This document shows, one piece after another, positions 57,709 through 64,000 of a DNA stretch of 64,000 bases. Below the pieces are notes generated by a model. The model did no database searches. It was not told the origin of the DNA and saw only the letters and a program-made list of their open reading frames with translations. Origin of the DNA: Buttiauxella agrestis. Lineage in GTDB: Bacteria; Pseudomonadota; Gammaproteobacteria; Enterobacterales; Enterobacteriaceae. Where the stretch lies: NCBI RefSeq assembly GCF_900446255.1, contig NZ_UIGI01000001.1, positions 3,746,763 to 3,810,762 of the forward strand. Direction: 5' to 3'. A program made the translations under genes and the position numbers. Each line of letters starts with the position of its first letter. Within the stretch, counting starts at the first letter, position 1.

Positions 57709-58083
57709 ATGGACGAATACTCACCAAAACGGCATGATATCGCGCAGCTTAAGTTTCTCTGCGAAAACATGTATCATGACTGCCTAACCAACCTTGGCGA
57801 GAGTAATCATGGTTGGGTTAATGATCCTACTTCGGCCATTAACTTGCAGTTGAATGAATTGATTGAGCACATTGCGGCATTCGCACTTAATTACAAAATT
57901 AAGTACGATGATGAGAGTAAATTGATTGAACAAATTGACGAATATTTGGACGATACATTTATGCTGTTCAGTAACTACGGTATCAATGCCCAGGATCTTC
58001 AGAAATGGAGAAAGTCCGGAAACCGATTATTCCGATGCTTCGTTACTGAGAGCCGCGCAAACCCTGTAAGCCTCTCCTTTTAA
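57709..58083 (+). CDS. tomB: TomB, Hha antidote / biofilm modulator
   Basis: A 124-residue protein from the start [20 protein letters not shown], the length of E. coli TomB (YbaJ). An upstream ATG at 57649 would add 20 unconserved residues. The sequence is acidic and helical, with [40 protein letters not shown] and a conserved Cys near the end ([17 protein letters not shown]). TomB counters Hha toxicity, by Cys oxidation of Hha in E. coli, and reduces biofilm and conjugation effects. hha follows after 28 bases, as one operon. Confidence 0.96.
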   Translation: MDEYSPKRHDIAQLKFLCENMYHDCLTNLGESNHGWVNDPTSAINLQLNELIEHIAAFALNYKIKYDDESKLIEQIDEYLDDTFMLFSNYGINAQDLQKWRKSGNRLFRCFVTESRANPVSLSF

Positions 58084-58111
58084 ACTATTACAAGATGTAC
58101 AAGGTGATTTC

Positions 58112-58330
58112 ATGACTACAAAACCATTAACAAAGACCGATTATTTGATGCGCCTGCGACGCTGCCAAACAATTGATACATTGGAACGAGTGATAGAAAA
58201 GAATAAATACGAATTATCAGATAATGAATTGGCAGTATTTTATTCAGCCGCAGACCACCGTCTGGCAGAACTGACCATGAATAAGCTTTACGATAAAATA
58301 CCGCCTTCTGTATGGTCATTTATTCGTTAA
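58112..58330 (+). CDS. hha: Hha, H-NS co-regulator
   Basis: A 72-residue protein nearly identical to E. coli Hha ([40 protein letters not shown]; end VWSFIR). Hha binds the H-NS oligomerisation domain and silences horizontally acquired AT-rich DNA, and is toxic in excess unless TomB is present. The AT-rich secretion genes elsewhere in this window are the kind of target it would help silence, though this is inference. Confidence 0.97.
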   Translation: MTTKPLTKTDYLMRLRRCQTIDTLERVIEKNKYELSDNELAVFYSAADHRLAELTMNKLYDKIPPSVWSFIR

Positions 58331-58560
58331 TACTTCTGAATCGCTATTACGGTTTGGCATTTAGATTGACATGCTGTTACACCATCGGCCAGCAGAACTT
58401 ATATCCTGGTTAGCAACGCCTGGCGTGGCTAAGTAGCAATATTATTCTGAACAGTATCGTTATGCTCGAGGTTCGATATTCCTCGCTTTACCTGTAAGGC
58501 CTGCTGGAGCAATGCGTCTACAGCTTTCCTTCATCTTTGATTTTTAAACTCAGAATTAAC

Positions 58561-58576
58561 TGTGTGATTACAGTCA
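58561..58576 (+). promoter_or_regulatory. CRP-type site upstream of maa
   Basis: TGTGA-TTACAG-TCACA is a perfect core match to the CRP consensus, about 80 bases before maa in the roughly 330-base hha-maa gap. A sugar acetyltransferase gene is a sensible CRP target. I saw nothing else notable in the gap. Confidence 0.55.
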
Positions 58577-58658
58577 CAAAATGAAAGAGCGCTCACATTA
58601 ATTACAAACTAATCGCTTACGTTAACCGATGTCCCAACTATTTATTAAAGGCATCTCC

Positions 58659-59213
58659 GTGAGTGAAGAAAAACAGAAAATGATAGCAGGCGAGCTTTAT
58701 CGCCCTGCTGACACGCAACTTCGTGCCGATCGTGTTAATGCTCGTCACTTGATTCACCGCTTTAATCACACTGCCCCTGATGAGCAAGCCGTTCGCGCCG
58801 AATTACTGGGTCAATTGCTTGGTCAAAGCCTCGATGCTTATATTGAACCGTCGTTTCGATGTGATTATGGTTACAATATTTTCCTCGGCAAAAACTTCTA
58901 CGCTAATTTCGACTGCGTAATCCTCGACGTTTGTCCGGTTCACATTGGCGACAATTGCATGCTGGCCCCTGGCGTCCATATATACACCGCCACGCATCCG
59001 CTGGATGCCGAAACCCGCAACAGCGGCGTTGAATTCGGTAAACCTGTCACCATTGGGCATAATGTCTGGATTGGCGGACGCGCAGTGATCAACCCTGGCG
59101 TGACCATTGGCGATAACGTGGTGGTTGGCTCAGGCTCCGTAGTCACGAAAGACATTCCAGCAAACGCAGTCGTCGCCGGGAACCCAGCGCGGGTAATTAA
59201 AATGGTCGACTAA
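58659..59213 (+). CDS. maa: Maa, maltose O-acetyltransferase
   Basis: A hexapeptide-repeat acetyltransferase of the LacA/Maa family. I prefer a GTG start at 58659: it gives 184 residues beginning with [15 protein letters not shown] like E. coli Maa (183), and AAAGG lies eight bases upstream. An ATG at 58629 would add ten residues and has no ribosome site. Blocks are [38 protein letters not shown] with the catalytic His, and left-handed helix repeats ([20 protein letters not shown]) to AGNPARVIK. It acetylates maltose and glucose with acetyl-CoA, probably as detoxification. Confidence 0.93.
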   Translation: MSEEKQKMIAGELYRPADTQLRADRVNARHLIHRFNHTAPDEQAVRAELLGQLLGQSLDAYIEPSFRCDYGYNIFLGKNFYANFDCVILDVCPVHIGDNCMLAPGVHIYTATHPLDAETRNSGVEFGKPVTIGHNVWIGGRAVINPGVTIGDNVVVGSGSVVTKDIPANAVVAGNPARVIKMVD

Positions 59214-59230
59214 CTGTTATGCTTTTTTTT

Positions 59231-59287
59231 GGCAGAACTGTTACTTTTTTACCCCTGGTGGGATTCTTAGAATAACAGTTCTCTGCC
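59231..59287. other. Long inverted repeat between maa and ylaC
   Basis: GGCAGAACTGTTA (59231-59243) and TAACAGTTCTCTGCC (59273-59287) pair over 13 positions with a two-base bulge around a 29-base loop. It could be a terminator for maa or a leader structure for ylaC. Confidence 0.5.
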
Positions 59288-59315
59288 TGTAGCGTTTCTG
59301 TTCAAAAGGCCCATC

Positions 59316-59774
59316 ATGACTGAAATTCAGCGCCTGCTCACCGACACCATTGAGCAACTCAATACCGATGAAAAACGCGATAATCGCCCACGTTTTAGCA
59401 TCAGCTTTATTCGCAAACATCCAGGTTTGTTTATTGGCATGTGGATAGGCTGGTTTGCCACACTTTGGGTGATGCTGGAATCGGACACTCTGTCAGGATC
59501 GGTCTGGTTATTAGTGGTGTTGTTTGCGCTGCTAAACGGCTTTTTCTTTTTTGATGTGAATCCGCGCTATCGATACGACGATATTGATGTGCTGGATCTC
59601 CGCGTTTGCTACAACGGCGAGTGGTATAACACGCGCAATGTGCCTCCAACGTTGATTGATAAAATCCTGCAATCCCCTGGTGTCGACGAACAGAAAAAAT
59701 CGCTACTGCATAAAATGATTTCCACCAAAGGCGAACTCTCTTTTTACGATATCTTTTCGCTCGCCCGTTCCTGA
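59316..59774 (+). CDS. ylaC: YlaC, DUF5362-like inner membrane protein
   Basis: A 152-residue protein closely matching E. coli YlaC (156). The N-terminus is soluble ([20 protein letters not shown]), then [20 protein letters not shown] starts two membrane helices (about 37-85, [17 protein letters not shown]), followed by the conserved segment [20 protein letters not shown] and the C-terminal helix with [14 protein letters not shown]. The function is unknown; in E. coli it is sometimes linked to acid or RpoS responses without a defined role. It follows maa on the same strand. Confidence 0.93.
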   Translation: MTEIQRLLTDTIEQLNTDEKRDNRPRFSISFIRKHPGLFIGMWIGWFATLWVMLESDTLSGSVWLLVVLFALLNGFFFFDVNPRYRYDDIDVLDLRVCYNGEWYNTRNVPPTLIDKILQSPGVDEQKKSLLHKMISTKGELSFYDIFSLARS

Positions 59775-59777
59775 AAA

Positions 59778-59799
59778 ACAAGGGGCAAATGCCCCTTGT
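59778..59799 (-). terminator. Bidirectional terminator between ylaC and rpmJ2
   Basis: ACAAGGGGC and GCCCCTTGT form a 9-bp stem with an AAAT loop. On the minus strand it is followed by TTTTTCAG, right after the L36 paralogue stop. Confidence 0.85.
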
Positions 59800-59800
59800 C

Positions 59801-59941
59801 TTAACGCCGTTTCTTCCTGCCCTGCACCGCTTTAAAACGCGGATTACTTTTGCAAATCACATACAACCGCCCTTTGCGTTTCACAATCTGGCAGTCTGGA
59901 TGGCGCTGCTTAGCACTGCGTAACGAATTTAAAACCTTCAT
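59801..59941 (-). CDS. ykgO: YkgO, zinc-independent ribosomal protein L36 paralogue
   Basis: A 46-residue reading frame, [20 protein letters not shown]..., ending [12 protein letters not shown], matching E. coli YkgO over its length. It is the C-minus form of L36: the zinc-binding set CxxC...C...H of normal L36 is not complete. Under zinc starvation it replaces the zinc-containing L36 in the ribosome. In E. coli it is encoded with the L31 paralogue ykgM and both are repressed by Zur. Here it stands alone, with a Zur-like dyad just upstream. Confidence 0.93.
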   Translation of the reverse strand: MKVLNSLRSAKQRHPDCQIVKRKGRLYVICKSNPRFKAVQGRKKRR

Positions 59942-59954
59942 GTCCACACCTTTT

Positions 59955-59980
59955 TATTGTTACTTTATAACATAACAATA
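59955..59980 (-). promoter_or_regulatory. Zur-like operator upstream of ykgO
   Basis: GTTACTTTATAAC (59959-59971) matches 11 of 13 positions of the Zur core GTTATA-N-TATAAC, inside a wider dyad TTGTTA...TAACAA. It lies 18 bases before the start codon, where it would overlap the promoter. Confidence 0.65.
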
Positions 59981-60162
59981 AGATAAAAGATGAGCGACCA
60001 AAACGCAAGCCAGTTTGTCTGCAAAACCCGCCATAGCTAAATCCCGCAAAAGCTTAGAACCCCGCACCGCGATAACTTAGAAGATAACAATATTGGGCGG
60101 CGTGACACGCTTGCGGCAATGTAACTTCCATGAACACCACATCGTTTCAGAAGGGATAAATC

Positions 60163-60291
60163 ATGAATCAGTATTGTTGTTGTCGGGCGAGAAAATCAGA
60201 ACGTATCAAGAAAACATCTGAAATAAGCGGAGTCCATGATGAGCAAAACAACGATCCAGGCATTGCCAATACTCGATCTCTTAGCCCTTGA
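60163..60291 (+). CDS. Short ORF with three consecutive Cys codons; candidate leader peptide
   Basis: A 42-residue frame beginning MNQYCCCRARKSERIKKTSE, with codons 5-7 all TGT. A strong ribosome site (AGAAGGG at good spacing) precedes its ATG. It runs out of frame into the next gene and ends 53 bases inside it, so its translation must influence that of the oxygenase gene. Cys-run leaders elsewhere control sulfur genes by ribosome stalling. The genes downstream encode a MetNIQ-type importer, which fits. I infer a regulatory role; no such peptide is known to me by name here. Confidence 0.55.
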   Translation: MNQYCCCRARKSERIKKTSEISGVHDEQNNDPGIANTRSLSP

Positions 60292-61276
60292 GGGTACAGC
60301 CACTGACCGCGCTGCTTTTCTTGAACAACTGCGCCTGGCGGCTCGTGATATCGGTTTCTTCTATTTAATTAACCACGGCATTAGCCCCGAACTGCAACAG
60401 GCGGTTCAGGATGAAGCCCAGCAGTTTTTCACGTTGCCAGAAGCTGAAAAGCAGAAAGTGGCGATGATCCACTCTCCTCACTTTCGCGGTTATAACCGCG
60501 CCGCCAGTGAATTAACGCGTGGCAAACCTGATTGGCGCGAACAGTTTGATATCGGTGCTGAACGCCAGGCACTTTCCATCAATGAATCTCAACCCGGCTG
60601 GCTGCGGCTGCAAGGGCCAAACCTGTGGCCGGAATCGCAACCAAGCCTGAAACCTACCCTTTTGCAGTTTCAACGCGAGATGACTGCCGTCGCACTCAAA
60701 CTGTTGCGCACCTTTGCTCTGGCGCTGAAATTACCGGCTGACAGCTTCGACAATCTCTATGGCAACAAGCCCAACGAGCACATCAAATTGATTCGCTATC
60801 CGGGCAAATCCGCAACGGATAGCAATCAGGGTGTGGGGGCGCATAAAGATTCCGGCTTCCTGAGCTTTTTACTGCAAGACCAACAGCAAGGTTTGCAGGT
60901 AGAAGTCACGCCTGATAACTGGATAGATGCCGCACCACTGCCCGGTAGTTTTGTGGTGAATATTGGTGAGTTGCTGGAGCTTGCGACCAACGGCTATTTA
61001 CGTGCCACGGTTCACCGTGTGATTTCGCCACCACCGGGGCAAGAACGCCAGTCCATCGCCTTTTTCCTCGGCGCTCAACTCGACGCCGTCGTGCCGGTTT
61101 ACGCACTGCCGCCTGAACTGGCGCAGCAAGCTTTAGGGCCGGAGAGCGATCCGCTCAATCCATTGCTCCGTGACGTCGGCTGGAACTATTTAAAAGGCCG
61201 CCTGCGTTCGCACCCTGACGTGGCAGAACGTTATTACCCGGATGTCTTGCGTAACAGCACTGAACTCATCGCTTAA
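60239..61276 (+). CDS. 2-oxoglutarate/Fe(II)-dependent oxygenase, isopenicillin-N-synthase-like
   Basis: About 345 residues; I prefer the second of two adjacent ATGs because GGAG is six bases from it. The N-terminal DIOX_N-type part reads LRLAARDIGFFYLINHGISP. The jelly-roll catalytic domain has the iron ligands His and Asp in GVGAHKDSGFLSFLLQD, the second His in LRATVHRVISPP, and the 2-oxoglutarate-binding Arg-x-Ser in RQSIAFFLG. The substrate is unknown. It heads an operon with a MetQ/MetN/MetI-type importer 18 bases downstream, so it may oxidise an imported sulfur compound or amino acid. The preceding Cys-run ORF overlaps its start. Confidence 0.9.
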   Translation: MSKTTIQALPILDLLALEGTATDRAAFLEQLRLAARDIGFFYLINHGISPELQQAVQDEAQQFFTLPEAEKQKVAMIHSPHFRGYNRAASELTRGKPDWREQFDIGAERQALSINESQPGWLRLQGPNLWPESQPSLKPTLLQFQREMTAVALKLLRTFALALKLPADSFDNLYGNKPNEHIKLIRYPGKSATDSNQGVGAHKDSGFLSFLLQDQQQGLQVEVTPDNWIDAAPLPGSFVVNIGELLELATNGYLRATVHRVISPPPGQERQSIAFFLGAQLDAVVPVYALPPELAQQALGPESDPLNPLLRDVGWNYLKGRLRSHPDVAERYYPDVLRNSTELIA

Positions 61277-61294
61277 ACATTAAAGGAAAACACC

Positions 61295-62104
61295 ATGAAA
61301 AATGCCGTTTTTAAACTGGCAGGGGTCGCGCTGTCTTTGACTCTGGCTTTCAGCGCTCACGCCGCAGAAACCTTACGCATTGCCGCAGATGCAGTGCCAC
61401 ATGCAGAAATTCTGGCCTTCGTGCAAAAACTCGATCCTAATTTAAAACTCAAAGTGGTGGAGCTGAGTAATGGCGTGAACGCCAACGAATTGCTGGCAAA
61501 TGGCGATGTCGATGCTAACTACTTCCAGCATGTGCCGTACTTACGCGACCAGGAAAAAGCGTTGGGTAAAAAATTCGCCGTTGCCGCCACCGTTCATATT
61601 GAACCGCTGGGGATTTATTCGCACAAATACAAAGATCTGAAATCCGTGCCGGATAACGCCACCCTCGCGCTACCTAATAACGTCACCAACCTGAGTCGCG
61701 CTCTTTATTTGTTACAAGACAAAGGATTAATCACCCTGAAGCCGGAATTTAAAGATGCGGCGCAAAACCAGGCCACGCCGCGTGACATCGCCAGTAACCC
61801 AAAACATCTGAAGATTGTTGAAATCGAAGCGCCGCAATTACCGCGTTCACTTGATGATGTGGATCTGGCGGTGATCAACGGTAACTACGCGCTGGAAGCC
61901 GGTTTAACGCCGTCAAAAGACGCGCTGGGACTGGAAAGTGCGACGCATAATCCATACGCCAATATCCTGGTGACGAACCCGAATTTGGCCAACGATCCGC
62001 GCATCAAAGAACTGGCGAAAGATCTGCAATCACCGCAGGTTGCTGAATTTATTCGTACGCAGTTCAACGGTTCTGTCATTCCGGTTGCCACGCCACAGTC
62101 ATGA
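61295..62104 (+). CDS. MetQ/NlpA-family periplasmic substrate-binding protein
   Basis: A 269-residue binding protein of the NLPA family (D-methionine type). Conserved blocks are [80 protein letters not shown] and [16 protein letters not shown]. The signal peptide ends AFSAHA followed by AET: there is no lipobox Cys, unlike E. coli MetQ, so the protein should be free in the periplasm. It overlaps the ATPase gene by four bases. The substrate may be methionine, a related thioether or another sulfur compound. Confidence 0.9.
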   Translation: MKNAVFKLAGVALSLTLAFSAHAAETLRIAADAVPHAEILAFVQKLDPNLKLKVVELSNGVNANELLANGDVDANYFQHVPYLRDQEKALGKKFAVAATVHIEPLGIYSHKYKDLKSVPDNATLALPNNVTNLSRALYLLQDKGLITLKPEFKDAAQNQATPRDIASNPKHLKIVEIEAPQLPRSLDDVDLAVINGNYALEAGLTPSKDALGLESATHNPYANILVTNPNLANDPRIKELAKDLQSPQVAEFIRTQFNGSVIPVATPQS

Positions 62105-62892
62105 TTATGCTTGAACGGCTGAGCAAAGTGTATGCCGGAGGAGGCCAACCGGCACTGGATGATGTCTCACTGACTGTGCCAGATGGCGCAATCTACGGCA
62201 TTCTCGGGCGGAGTGGCGCCGGGAAAAGCACCTTGATTCGCTGTTTAAACTTGCTGGAGCGGCCCACGTCGGGCCGCATTCTGATGCACGATGTGGATAT
62301 CACTACGCTGAATAATCGCGAGCTGCGCGCTCATCGCCAGCGCACAGGAATGGTGTTCCAGCATTTTAATTTAATTCATGCCCGAAACGTGGCGGACAAT
62401 ATTTCCGTCCCGCTGGAAATCGCCGGGCAGCCGCGTGAAATACGCCAGCAACGGGTTCATGAGTTGCTCGAATTAGTGGGTCTGAGTGATAAAGCCCACG
62501 CTTTCCCCTCGCAACTGTCTGGCGGGCAAAAACAGCGCGTGGGAATTGCCCGCGCTCTCGCCGCTCACCCCGACGTGCTGCTTTGCGATGAGGCGACCAG
62601 CGCGTTAGATAGCGAAACCACCGCGTCTGTGCTGGCGTTGCTGATGGACATTAATCGCAAACTGGGCGTCACCATCGTGCTGATTACCCATCAACTTGAG
62701 GTCGTTAAGGCGATTTGCGATCACGCGGCATTACTTGAGAACGGCAAGTTAGTCGAAAGCGGCTCGCTGTCTGATTTACTGGTTAGCCCCTATTCCCGCC
62801 TGCGCCAGGCATTGCTCCCCGGCGACGCGGCAGAAAAAGCATTTTTACGCCGACTCGGCGTTTCAGGGAGAGTGTTATGCGAAGTCGCTTAG
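62101..62892 (+). CDS. MetN-type ABC transporter ATPase, short form
   Basis: A 263-residue ABC ATPase of the methionine uptake family. Walker A is [10 protein letters not shown], the Q-loop is [20 protein letters not shown], the signature is LSGGQKQRV, Walker B is [12 protein letters not shown] and the switch His is in VLITHQLE. E. coli MetN has 343 residues with a C-terminal ACT-like NIL domain that lets intracellular methionine inhibit transport. This protein ends near residue 263, so that domain is absent or vestigial. It overlaps the permease gene by 16 bases. Confidence 0.93.
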   Translation: MIMLERLSKVYAGGGQPALDDVSLTVPDGAIYGILGRSGAGKSTLIRCLNLLERPTSGRILMHDVDITTLNNRELRAHRQRTGMVFQHFNLIHARNVADNISVPLEIAGQPREIRQQRVHELLELVGLSDKAHAFPSQLSGGQKQRVGIARALAAHPDVLLCDEATSALDSETTASVLALLMDINRKLGVTIVLITHQLEVVKAICDHAALLENGKLVESGSLSDLLVSPYSRLRQALLPGDAAEKAFLRRLGVSGRVLCEVA

Positions 62893-63548
62893 CCTGGGAA
62901 GATTTATGGCCATTGCTGCTCGACGGCACGCTCGACACGCTTTACATGGTGGGGCTAGCGGCTCTGTTTACGGTGATTATCGGTTTGCCGTTGGGCGTGC
63001 TGTTATTTCTCACTCGTCGCGATGGCGTGTTGCCCGCACCAAAACTGAATCAGATTATCGGTAGCGTGGTGAATGTCGGGCGCTCGCTGCCCTTTATTGT
63101 GCTGCTGATTGCCCTGATCCCCTTCACGCGATTAATCGTCGGCACCACGCTGGGCAGCACCGCAGCGGTGGTGCCGATTACCATTGGCGCATTCCCGTTC
63201 TTTGCACGGGTGGTCGAAAATGCGCTGGATGAAGTTGATAAAGGCCGCATTGAAGCCATTTTATCGATGGGCGGCAATGTGTGGCATATCATCGGCAAAG
63301 TGCTGTTGCCCGAAGCGTTACCCGCATTGCTGGCCGGTATCACACTCACCGTTGTGATGCTGATTGGTTTTTCTTCTATGGCGGGCGTTATTGGCGGGGG
63401 CGGCCTGGGCGACCTTGCGATTCGTTATGGTTATCAGCGCTTTAATGACCAGGTGATGTTTGGCACTGTGGTGATTCTGGTGGTAATGGTTCAGCTTGTG
63501 CAAAGTATTGGTGACCGCCTGGTGCGCCGCCTCGCGCACCGGCGTTAA
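62877..63548 (+). CDS. MetI-type ABC transporter permease
   Basis: A 223-residue permease with about five membrane helices. The family features are [20 protein letters not shown], a conserved [20 protein letters not shown], the cytoplasmic coupling segment with [18 protein letters not shown], and [18 protein letters not shown]. It closes the operon leader-oxygenase-metQ-metN-metI. A REP-like hairpin with a T-run follows as terminator, where it meets the convergent PTS gene. Confidence 0.94.
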   Translation: MRSRLAWEDLWPLLLDGTLDTLYMVGLAALFTVIIGLPLGVLLFLTRRDGVLPAPKLNQIIGSVVNVGRSLPFIVLLIALIPFTRLIVGTTLGSTAAVVPITIGAFPFFARVVENALDEVDKGRIEAILSMGGNVWHIIGKVLLPEALPALLAGITLTVVMLIGFSSMAGVIGGGGLGDLAIRYGYQRFNDQVMFGTVVILVVMVQLVQSIGDRLVRRLAHRR

Positions 63549-63553
63549 AGCGT

Positions 63554-63595
63554 CGGATGACGCTTATCCAACCAGGCGTCATCCGCCAGTTTTTC
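63554..63595 (+). terminator. REP-like hairpin acting as terminator after the permease gene
   Basis: CGGATGACGC (63554-63563) and GCGTCATCCG (63576-63585) form a 10-bp stem with a 12-base loop, followed by CCAGTTTTTC. The sequence is REP-like and the T-run overlaps the end of the convergent gene. Confidence 0.75.
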
Positions 63596-64000
63596 AAGCC
63601 TTCTCACGTACCAGCAAAGTGGTCAACGTAAACGACAATCCCAATGCCAGCGCCACGCCCATTAAAGCAAAGATAAAATACGGGCCGATATACGCGGGCA
63701 GGCTAAAAATGCTCGATAAAATATAGCCATACAAGCGAACACCGAAGAAGGCGATAAACGCCGAGGCGATGGAGCTTGCCACAGTGGCGGCAATAAACGC
63801 TTTCTTATAGCGTGTCAGCACGCCAAATAACGCAGGTTCGGTAATCCCCAGCAGGGCAGAAATCGCCGCAGGTAACACAACGGCCCGCTCTTCACGTGAT
63901 TTACTTTGCATCCAGATAGCAAACGTCGAACCGGCAATCGCCATATTTGCCATAAACATCATCGGCATCAGCATGTCATAACCACGGTCAGTGAAGTTTT
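63594..64000 (-). CDS. PTS permease, EIIC domain (C-terminal part)
   Basis: Only the last 135 or so residues are inside the window; the frame is open to the right edge. The visible part is the end of a glucose/beta-glucoside/sucrose-superfamily EIIC: NMAIAGSTFAIWMQSKSREE, the hallmark SALLGITEPALFGVLTRYKK near the sugar site, then helices IAATVASSIASAFIAFFGVR and GPYFIFALMGVALALGLSF. It ends after ...LVREKA without a fused EIIA domain, so a separate EIIA must phosphorylate the EIIB part. The sugar cannot be told from this fragment; sucrose, trehalose or a beta-glucoside are all possible. Confidence 0.88.
   Translation of the reverse strand, partial: NFTDRGYDMLMPMMFMANMAIAGSTFAIWMQSKSREERAVVLPAAISALLGITEPALFGVLTRYKKAFIAATVASSIASAFIAFFGVRLYGYILSSIFSLPAYIGPYFIFALMGVALALGLSFTLTTLLVREKA

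Noticed and set aside
57429-57770. 113-codon minus-strand frame upstream of and into tomB
   Set aside because: Overlaps the conserved tomB start on the opposite strand, has no recognisable domain or ribosome site, and lies in AT-rich promoter DNA.

Overview
The window is a chromosomal segment from a member of the Enterobacteriaceae. The gene order qmcA-ybbJ / cueR / copA-ybaP-(chiX)-ybaK-ushA-fsr-ybaL-gsk-hemH-adk-htpG-recR / ybaB-dnaX-apt-ybaN-priC-ybaM-mscK-acrR-acrAB-tomB-hha-maa-ylaC follows the Escherichia coli backbone. The proteins are clearly orthologous but diverged, and glsA, ybaT, ybaQ and aes are absent, so this is a related genus rather than E. coli. The genus cannot be fixed from the sequence alone. 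An ERIC element, REP-type palindromes and a third family of GC-rich palindromes fit an enteric host.

Layout. Bases 1-1041 hold the end of qmcA and ybbJ. Bases 1302-5729 hold an orphan type VI secretion module: a VgrG spike, a LysM plus lysozyme-like effector, and a small secreted protein that is probably its immunity partner. cueR follows on the minus strand. Bases 6317-24990 are a large accessory block between cueR and its target copA. It contains a giant type V autotransporter (about 3160 residues), a 1115-residue repeat protein with a C-terminal calpain-like cysteine protease domain, and, divergent from it, a complete HlyB/HlyD/TolC type I export system. Bases 25042-41301 are conserved housekeeping backbone: copper export, the sRNA ChiX on the minus strand, nucleotide, haem and chaperone genes, and recR. 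Bases 41410-44041 hold three genes (YcaC-like hydrolase, pirin, LysR regulator) that separate recR from dnaX-ybaB. Bases 44167-59774 are backbone again, including the AcrR-AcrAB efflux system and the Hha/TomB pair. Bases 59801-63548 hold a stand-alone zinc-independent ribosomal protein L36 paralogue with a Zur-like operator, then a short ORF with three consecutive Cys codons leading into an operon of a 2-oxoglutarate/Fe(II) oxygenase and a MetQ/MetN/MetI-type ABC importer. The window ends in the 3' part of a PTS permease gene.

Regulatory logic visible in the sequence: a perfect CueR palindrome in the 19-bp spacer of the copA promoter, with cueR 19 kb away across the accessory block; the AcrR operator between acrR and acrA; a sigma-32-type promoter before htpG; perfect-core CRP sites before vgrG and maa; a Zur-like site before the L36 paralogue; and the dnaX A AAA AAG frameshift signal. 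The best candidate for an undescribed system is the calpain-like repeat protein with its private type I exporter. The Cys-codon leader with the oxygenase/MetNIQ-like operon is a second candidate.
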